From positions 868,001-932,000 of the forward strand of contig OZ237752.1 of assembly GCA_965178125.1 (NCBI GenBank): a stretch of 64,000 nt of DNA, given 5' to 3'. The notes under the pieces are model-generated. The model made no database searches. It was not told where the DNA came from and saw nothing but the letters and a program-made list of their open reading frames with translations. Below, one piece after another: positions 56,345-64,000 of the stretch. The stretch comes from Bilabrum cf. latius. Taxonomy: Eukaryota > Bigyra: Bicosoecida > Bigyra > Bicosoecida. Each line of letters opens with the position of its first letter. Positions within the stretch are counted from its first letter, which is position 1. A program made the translations under genes and the position numbers.

Positions 56345-56542
56345 GGTGCTGGGCGGATTCGAAATGACGGGAACTTGATCGATTGTCGCCAACCGGGTTC
56401 GCGGCGAACTTCTTGAAGGTTCGTTCGGTTTCGCCAAGGCCTTGTGCGAGGCGTGCGTGCGCAAGACAGCTTGAACGAGGAATGGTAACTCGCGCGAAGC
56501 CTACAAAAGAAAGAATTCTGTTCTTGAACCGAAGCACCTGGA

Positions 56543-57749
56543 TCAGAGAGCCTCCACCTCTGCCCTCGAGAGCCCCTCGTGCGCCGTCAGCCCCTCGTGG
56601 TTCTGGATCGTGTCGTCCGCGCCCTTGCTCACAAGGTACTCGCCCAGCTCTCTGAACCCGTACGCGAACAAGAAGTGCAGCGCGGTATTCCCCGCGCTGT
56701 TCTGCACGTTGGGGTCCGCTCCTCGCCTCAGCAGCTCCTTGAGGAGCCGCTTGTTGCCGTTCTGGCAGGCCGTGATGACGAGTGTGTTCCCCTTCTCGTC
56801 CCTGTCCCTGTCCATGTCCAGCACGCCCTGGCTCAGCACGTCCCTGAGCTCCTCCATCTTGCCCGCCCGCACGAGAGAGAAGGCAAGCCGCACCGTCTCG
56901 GCCTTCCGGTCGTCCTCCGATTTCTCGCTGGGGTCCACCTGCTGCACCCTCTTCTCGCCCGTCCGAGGGTCCACCACCACCTTCATGCGGTCCGTCTCTC
57001 CCTCCAGGTCACCGACCATGAAGGGGCCGGGGGTCGGGTGCGGGGCCGTGTCCAGCCGCACGCTCACGTCCACGGGGGCCACGAGGCCCACCACGGCCGG
57101 CACGTTGGGCAGGTTCAAATCCCTAGAAAATTGAGCCCCCAGCACGCGAGCCTCGCGGGCCCGAGCGCGCAGCTTCTGCGCGTCTTTGGGCGGCCGCAGC
57201 CTCCTCCACTGCGCCCCCGGGGCGGCGGGCGGGCCTGTCTTGGGCCGCCCATGGTCCCCTGCATCCCCCCCCCAGAGGGCCATGTCATTCCCACCCCCCT
57301 TGCCTTGGTCCTGGTCTTGTTCCCCCGATGGCACCACCCGGCCGCCAACCTCCTCCCATCCTTCGTCGCTTGATCCCGCGCTCCCGATGCTCCCCTGCAT
57401 GCCCATGCCACCGCCCATGCCCATGCCCACGGACCCGCCCATGCCACCCTCCGTCACACGCGCCCCGATGGCGGTGCCACCCATGATGGTCGCCATTTCA
57501 CCCCCGTGACGACCATCAGCACCACCGTGAGATGCACCCATGCCCCCGCTTTCGCCGTGAGTGGGCGCGGGCGGGGGCTGGGGCAGCCCGAGCGCTGCAG
57601 CGAGCTGGGCCAGAAGCTGCGGGTCCTGCTTGATCTGCGCCACCACGTCAGCCGACGTGGCGGGTGGCCCGCCCCCGCCTCCACCTGAGGGAACAAGCGC
57701 CATGGAGTCACCGCTGCCGCTATGCGTGTGTTCCCCCTCGAGAGCACCG

Positions 57750-57790
<41 letters not shown>

Positions 57791-60718
57791 GTGCCCCCTG
57801 CCTCCTTGCCCCCCCTCACCCCCGGCCTCCTGCCCAGAGGGAAGCCCCAGTGCCTGGGCACCCACCCGCGCGACCGCAGCCGTCCGCCTCAGAGCCGCCC
57901 TGCAGAGCCTCTCCTCCGCCCTCTCCTCCATGTCCAGCCGGGCCACCGCCTGGAATCGCGCCGCGGAGTCCGCCCGCAGCTGCGGCTTGCCCTTGCTCCA
58001 CACGCTGGCACCGGTCCGGGACGACACCCAGTACACCGCCCCCGAGGCGGGGTCAATCGCAGGGGCGTACTCCGCGGCCTCCTCTACCAGGTTCCGCAGC
58101 CCGTGCGCGGCGTGCCACTGCTTCACGGGCAGGAACAGCCCCAGCGAGGAGCCCAGCCCGAACCAGTCGCCCCCGTCCGCGCTCCCCACTGCCCACCGCA
58201 TCCAGTCACCGTAGGTCGTGTGTGCCCTGGCCTTGTCCCTGTGCCGCCGCTCTGGGAAGGCTCGCGCCCGCTTCACATCCAGGAACACGCGAAGCCTCAC
58301 ACCGGGAGACAGCAGGCTCCGCATCCGACGGGCCGCGTCCGAGGGGCCATCGCACTGGCCCAGGGGCCGCAGCGGGGGCACGTGGTCCCCCGCCGAGGGG
58401 GCACCGTCCTCCAGCCCGCCGTCCCGCCCCTCCATGGGCAGCCCCAGCGCCTCTCTCGCGTCCTCGTCCAGGAGGCCGGGGACCGTCTCCTCCAGGAGGG
58501 GCCTCAGGGCGGGGGGCATGGTGCGCGCCAAAGAGGCGCAGAAGTAGGGCCACACCGAGGCGAGGAGCAGCTCGGCGGCATCTTGGTCTTCGGGGCGCAC
58601 GGGGGCCGGCGGGGGCGCCTTGGGTCCGTGCCTGCCCGCCTCCCGCATGGCCTCTGTGGCGTCCATGGGAGGCGCCGTCTCGGCCCCGGTGGCCTTGGCC
58701 CAGTCCCGCAAGGACACGGTCCCGTCCCCGTCCCTGTCCAAGAGCCGGAGCAGGTGGCCCAGGTCGAAGGCATCGCGGACGGAGGGGCGCCAGGGGGCGG
58801 AGGAGCCCGACTCGCCGCCGGACCCGGGGTCCAGCCCGCAGGTGAGGGTGGAGACGTCTCTGTCGTCCCAGGCCGTGGCCCGCTGCGGGTGCATCGCACT
58901 GCCGTGCTCGCCCTGTCCCGCCAGCATCCCGGAGCTCCCGCCGATAGACTGGTCCAGGCTCCGCCCGGCAGACTCCCAGGGCGCTGTGGACGGCCGCCCT
59001 CCCACACTAGCACCGGCCTCCCCACCCGCCCCCGAAGCGCCCCCGGCCCCGCGCACCCTCATGGGCGTCAGCCTCCTGGCCCTGTCCAGGGAAACTTCCG
59101 CGTCGTCCACCACTGTGGCCGCCTCCATCATGCTGCGGTGGGCCGCCCCGGGGGCGAGCAGGTCGTGCCGGGCCACCGCGCCAGCCTCGCTGGGCCCGCC
59201 CTCGCCCTCCGATGACCCCGCCTTCCCCTTGCTCGCGGGATCCACGCACTCCCTGCACGCGGTCTCCACAGCCCACCGTCGGAACCCCCTCTCAAAAGCC
59301 CTGTAGATGCACTCCTCCACGGCACCGGACGCGGCCGCCGCCCGCATGGCCGCGCCCTCCCCTTCATCGAGGGGGTCAGCCGCCGCCCCCGCGCCCGCGC
59401 CCCGCAGAGTCGCCAGCGCAACCACCTCGGCAGGGGTGGCCCCCAGCACCGGTGCCGCCCCTGCCACCATGGCATTCGTGCTCATCGCCAGCTCCATCCC
59501 CCGGTCCCTCCGCTTGCTCGCCAGGAAATCATCGTCCCCCTCGTCCTCGTCGCCCTCGGCCACCCCGCCCAGGTGCCCCACCTGCCGCATGGTGGAGGAC
59601 CCCGCCGCCAGCGAGTCCTCCCGGAGTGCGTCCTCCAGCGAGGCACCCTCCGCGGCCGATGCATCCACCTCTGGCCACCCCGACGGTGGGTCCCACGAGC
59701 TCTCCTCCCGCTCGGGCTGGTAGTACCAAACCGCCGTGACGCGAGCACCGGCACCGGCACCGGCTATTCCACCAACGGCACTGCTTCCCGCGGCGGTACC
59801 GTCCTCCAGCAGCAGCTGTTCCCCCTGGTACGTCCTACCGCCCTCTTCCATTTCACCGTCCTCCTCCTCCACGTGCACCCACCTCTCCCACCCCGCGTGC
59901 CTCGCCGTCATCCGGGCCCTCGGGTCTGCACGCATGCTCTCCCATTCCCCCCGGGCCAGACCCAGGGCCACAGACGTCCCCCGGAGCCGTGCCGCGTCCC
60001 GGATGCTCTTGTCTCTCCACTGCCTCGCCAGGTCTGCCCTCTCCCTGGCCCTCGCCTCGGCCTCATCCGCCACCCTCCGTGCATTCGCCGCCTCTGCCTC
60101 CCTCCTCCTCAGCTCCGCCCTCTTCTCCTCCCTCCGTCTCTCCTCCTCGAAATACTCGGACAGGGACGTGGAGTCCACCCGGGCGAGCCGCTCGAAGTCC
60201 AGCCGAGCCGTGAACACCGAGGGCTGCGCGGGGCCGCTGGTCCTGGACTTGTTCTGCAGCAGGTGGATGAACGTGTCCCGCGTGTGCGTGAATCCGGTCC
60301 GCACTGCCACGTCGGAGTGCCACGTGTACCTCCGCTTCCACACGGTGGCCGTGTTGGGCGTGGCCGCGCCCTTGGTCACCCCGAAGGCAGCCGCGGAGAG
60401 CCCGCCCATGGGTCGGGTGGCCAGCTCGGTCCGCTGCATGACCCGGAATCCCAGCCCCGGGGGTGCCTCCACCTCGAACTCGAGCGAGTCCCAGGCCGTC
60501 TGCGGCAGGGAGGCGGCGATCGCGTCCGTGCCCGTGCCTGTGCCTACACCTCCGAGTGCCATCAGGGACCCACCACCACCACTACTGCCTCCGCCGCCGC
60601 CGCCGTCTCGGAACCCGCTGCGGGGCGTCCACACGGCCCGCGAAAGGTCCGTTGAGTTGGACGGCACCGGGGCGATTGGTCTGGGCGGGCCCTTGCTGCC
60701 CACTCCTCTCGACGGCTA

Positions 60719-60749
<31 letters not shown>

Positions 60750-63700
60750 GTGAGGACGTACCAGCGCGGAAGCGGGGCCTGCTCATCCATGGCCGGCCTC
60801 GGGTCGTACCCCCGGCGATGCCCCAGCGCCTCTGCAGGCGCGTCGTACCTGTCTACTGCCCACCCGTTGGCAGCGGTCACCGGCGGGGGCAGCGCCCAGT
60901 CGTTGGCGGTCTCCGGTGCGGGGAGCGCGTGCGGGGGCACTGCTGCCGTGGTGCAGTGGCCGATGACGTGCTCCGTGGAGGCAGGCGGTGCAGCCATCAG
61001 CGCGAATGCGACGGCTCGGAGGGTACCCGCCAGTCCCAGCTCCGATGCGTTGTCTCCCAAAGAGCCGTCCTCCTTTCCCTCTACGTCCTCGGCCTCGTCC
61101 TCCCCTACGAGCTCGATCCCCGCCTTGGCTGCTGCCTCCCTTGCCTCTGCCTCCCCCGACAGGTGCCCGGCGTCCACCACGGGGTCGTCTGCCGCCAGCG
61201 CCAGCAGACACACCTTCTCGCCCCCCGCCGCACCTTGTTCCCTGAGAACCATCGCGGCGGCCTCGAGACGACCCACGACCGTGGCGCCAGGCACCTGCCC
61301 GAGGAGACCGGCTGTACCACTGAGCAGCAGGGAGGCGGGCTCGTAGGGCAGGCCGCACGCGAGGTGAGGTGGCAGCGAGCTGGCCGAAGGGCCGGCCGCC
61401 GCTCGAGCAGGGGACCTGTCCTGGACCCCTTCCGCCCCTTCACCCTCCTTTCCTTCCTCCTCCTCCCGTGCCTGATTTCCGGGACTCGCCCCAGCCACCA
61501 CCACCTCCCCTCCCGGTCCCCGAAGCAGCCTGCCCGCCCCGGGCCCGTGCCTCCACACCGACTGCAGCGGCGCGGGAGGCGTGCCCACCTGGGGCCCGTG
61601 CAGCCCCGGGGGCGGCTCCAGGCTTGTTCCCTGGAGCGCCGTCTCGCCCACGGCGTACGCGGATCGCTCCAGGCGAGCCCAGGTGCCAGGGTCCATGAGA
61701 TTGGGTCCCATGGCCTGCAGCTGGGCCCGGCGGATGTCGCCCTTGCCGAACGCCACGTCAGCGTACGCCAGCGTGAAGGCGCGGCTGCCCGTGCCTCGAC
61801 CCTCGTCGTCGAAGCGCCCCGGCTCCCGCGTGCCCCCGACACCCGGGTGCACCTGGACGCTGGTCCCATCGCCGTCGCTCCACCGCATTGCGTCCTGCCA
61901 GCGCCGCAGGGCGCTGCCACGGGGTGGCAGCGGCACGCTCTCGGCCGCAACCACCAGCCGCACGAGCCGTGCGAGCGCCCGCACGGCCTCCCTGTTCGGC
62001 GGCATGGGCAGGTCCGTGGACGTGCCCCCCAGCGCGCGCGCGTCCGCCCCGTCGAGCCCCACGACAGAGGGGTCCCCCACGCGGCCCGCCACGCCCCTCT
62101 CCCGGTCCAGCCGGGCCCGCCTCTGTGCCCTGGCGGCGGCCAGCCGCACCGCTTCCCTTGGAAACGCCACGCCCACCTCCTGGCTCGCCACCTCTTGTGC
62201 CCCCAGCGCCCACTAGACAGCGTCAAAGGCGCGCAGCTCCGCGCACTCCGCCTCCCGCAAGGAGGAGACCAGCCCCGCAGCGCGGGCCTCCTCCGCGGCC
62301 TCCTCCGCCGTGGCCCGCTCGATACTCGTCAGCTCTGCAGGCAGTCCCGGTGACGAGGCCTCGCCGCCCGGATTGTTCTAGCCTGCCACCGTCTGCCTGG
62401 GGGCAAGCGAGCCGGCCCCGGCCTCCATGGACACGGGCGTGGCATCTGTGCCGCTGAACTCTGTGGCGCCGTCCGTCGCATCTTGCGGCTGCGAGCCGTC
62501 TTCCTCTTCCGCTGCGTGCTCCCGGCCGCCTCCATCTTCCACAGCACCACCATCGCCACCGTCGCCAGCTGCTGCTGACGATGCCAGCCTCGCCGCATTC
62601 TGGGCCGCCTTGCTGACCCCCTCCTGCTCCGGGGGCCCGCCGATGAGCTGCCTCGCCGCCTCGCCCTCCGTCTCCTCTCGAGCAGCCCTCCTCGCCTCCC
62701 GCGCCTCGGCGATTTGTTCTCTGGCGTCCCGGAGGGCACCCTCGGCTGCTTCCCGCTCCGAGGTGCGCCGCTCGGCGTCTGACCGAAGCATGCGCACGAG
62801 CGGGGCCCAGAAGGCCTCCTGGGGAACAGGGCAGCGCATGGTGCACCCCATCCGGGGAACAACGGCCTCCAGGACGACCCCGCGAGCCACCCCGCTGGCT
62901 TCGAGCACCATGCCCCGGCCGGGCCTCGCGTCGTCCTCGTCGTCGTCGTCGTCCTCTTCTTCTTCTTGCTGCTCGGCCCCGTCCGCACCCACCGCCCTGC
63001 CACCGTCAAAGAACGCGACGGTCTGCTCCCCCGGAGTGTCTGCCCCGCCTCCCGCCTACGGTGACGTCGCCCGTCCCGCCTGATTCCCGCTCAATATCGA
63101 CTCCGGGTCCTCAGCCCGCTCCAGCGCGGCCTCCTCGGCCCCCGGCTCGGTGGCGGGCACCACCGCGCTGACCAGCAGCTCCAGCGAGAGCCGGACCTTG
63201 CCCCAGACCGGGTCACCACCTGGAGTGAAATGGCCAGAAGCGCTGCCTCCTCCTCTTCCTCTTCTTCCTCCTTCTTCCCCACCCGCCATCAGCTCATCGT
63301 CCTCGCCCTCCTGCGCCTCCAGCCCGCTCTCCGCATCTGCAGGCACCGAGGGCCCCGCCCCCATCGACAACCAGACCGGCTGCTCTAGCCAGGGCACCTG
63401 CACCGACACGCCGCAGCTGACGGGCTCCCGGAGAGGGGGCGGGGCCCCGTTGAGCAAATCGCTGCCCCGCTGCCGCACCTTGGACAGGTCCGAGTGGCCC
63501 TCCCCGGTTGCAACCGCGCCGTCCAAGGCCCGGGCCAGGGACACGGACTGCACCTGGTGGTGACCCGCGTGCAGGGAGGCCTCGTCCCGCCTGCCCTCCA
63601 GGGCCCGACGGGCCACCACCACCTCGGGGTGCTGCGGGGCCCCCGCCCGATTGGCACCCCCCACGAGCGCCGCGTGACCCCCGTATGGGGTCCGCCTCCA

Positions 63701-64000
63701 CGCCATGGGGGCATCCGCTGGAAGATCGCCCGCCAGCCACACGGCGCGCACGTCGAGCGTGTAGACGCGCCTGGCGGCCCGCTCCCGAGCGGCGGCCCTG
63801 GCGGCTCTGTTCTCCGACGCAATGACGTCAGCGACACCACGGAACAAGGGGTGCTGCTGCGCCTGCACCACCGGCACCACAACGCCTTCTTCCTCCTCCA
63901 ATCTCTGGGCCTCTTCAGCGGCGGCCCGGCCCGCCTCGTACGCACGCTGCCTCGCCACTTCGTCTCGGAAGCGTCGGTACAGGGAGCGAATGGTCCAGTC
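56543..64000 (-). CDS. Giant WW / EF-hand / WW / ankyrin-repeat protein, 5' end outside the window
   Basis: The frame is open from the window edge (64000) to TGA at 56543-56545, at least 2,485 residues, crossing UAG at 63056, 62378, 62213 and 60716. It starts within a basic/acidic helical segment. Domains by position: Ala/Glu-rich coiled coil (about 62640-62800); poly-Gln at 60719-60748; a long charged coiled coil (about 60010-60200; RREEKRAELRRREAEAANAR); a WW domain split by an insertion of about 45 residues (about 59650-59910; WERWVHV...VWYYQPEREESSWDPP); an EF-hand (about 58695-58770; DRDGDGTVSLRD); a second WW-like unit (about 57990-58090; GAVYWVSSRTGASVW); a His-Gly run; and two or three C-terminal ankyrin repeats (about 56550-56830; GADPNVQNSAGNTALHF). 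This mix suggests a calcium-responsive scaffold. The family was not recognised as a whole. Confidence 0.78.
57752..57795 (-). repeat. (CATGCC)n repeat encoding His-Gly run
   Basis: Seven or so hexamers, in the ankyrin-protein frame, encode an alternating His-Gly run on the minus strand. It could bind metal, but no evidence beyond composition exists. Confidence 0.85.
60719..60748 (-). repeat. CAG repeat encoding poly-Gln next to a UAG codon
   Basis: Nine CTG triplets on the plus strand give nine Gln on the minus strand, followed by one His and then UAG at 60716-60718, in the giant ankyrin protein. Placing UAG beside a Gln run is consistent with its reading as Gln. Confidence 0.88.

Overview
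This window is nuclear DNA from a GC-rich, intron-bearing microbial eukaryote. The evidence is GT-AG introns, a SNARE, an RBM22-type splicing factor, a MAPKKK, a class II tRNA-Leu and an axonemal-type thioredoxin. The lineage cannot be fixed from the sequence, but the thioredoxin argues for a flagellated cell. The main point for any reader is the genetic code: UAG is read as glutamine, UGA is the normal stop, and UAA is used once as a stop. I count about 80 in-frame UAG codons in 14 genes. Several sit at conserved Gln positions (peroxidase QxITYNEY, RBM22 CQxCSKLKN) or inside a CAG-encoded poly-Gln tract. Under the standard code almost every gene here would look like a chain of broken ORFs; with UAG as Gln each becomes one continuous gene.

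Layout. 1-4.4 kb: a 5'-truncated TIP41-like protein, a dual-specificity phosphatase and a Qb-type SNARE on the plus strand, then a dynein-light-chain-like thioredoxin on the minus strand. 4.8-12.9 kb: a 2,712-residue PB1-MAPKKK-WD40 fusion (plus). 13.1-18.8 kb: an animal-type heme peroxidase fused to two DOMON domains, cytochrome b561, cytochrome b5 and an FAD/NAD(P)H reductase (minus). 19.1-23.7 kb: an unrecognised 1,509-residue membrane protein (minus). 24.1-25.0 kb: two tiny intron-rich genes (plus), the first NDUFA4/B12D-like. 25.8-31.5 kb: a 1,876-residue protein with five tandem domain repeats and long Ala-Pro minisatellites (plus). 31.7-36.4 kb: an SLC26/SulP-like transporter with a STAS domain (minus). 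36.7-37.1 kb: a two-exon 83-residue protein (minus). 37.3-44.1 kb: a ZGRF1-like helicase (minus).

44.35-45.9 kb: tRNA-Leu(CAG), a 143-bp satellite that begins inside the tRNA 3' end, and a (GGGGCA)n tract. 46.3-48.0 kb: a secreted bulb-lectin protein (plus). 48.7-54.4 kb: a large disordered RS-containing protein (minus). 54.7-56.3 kb: RBM22 (minus). 56.5 kb to the window end: a giant WW / EF-hand / WW / ankyrin protein whose 5' end lies outside (minus).

The genes are packed with short spacers and do not form an operon. Introns are short (about 54-256 nt), and in the large proteins they lie almost only near the 5' end. The most unusual single protein is the peroxidase-b561-b5-reductase fusion. 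It joins an intracellular NAD(P)H-oxidising module, a transmembrane electron path and an extracellular peroxidase in one chain, which is a DUOX-like logic built from different parts.
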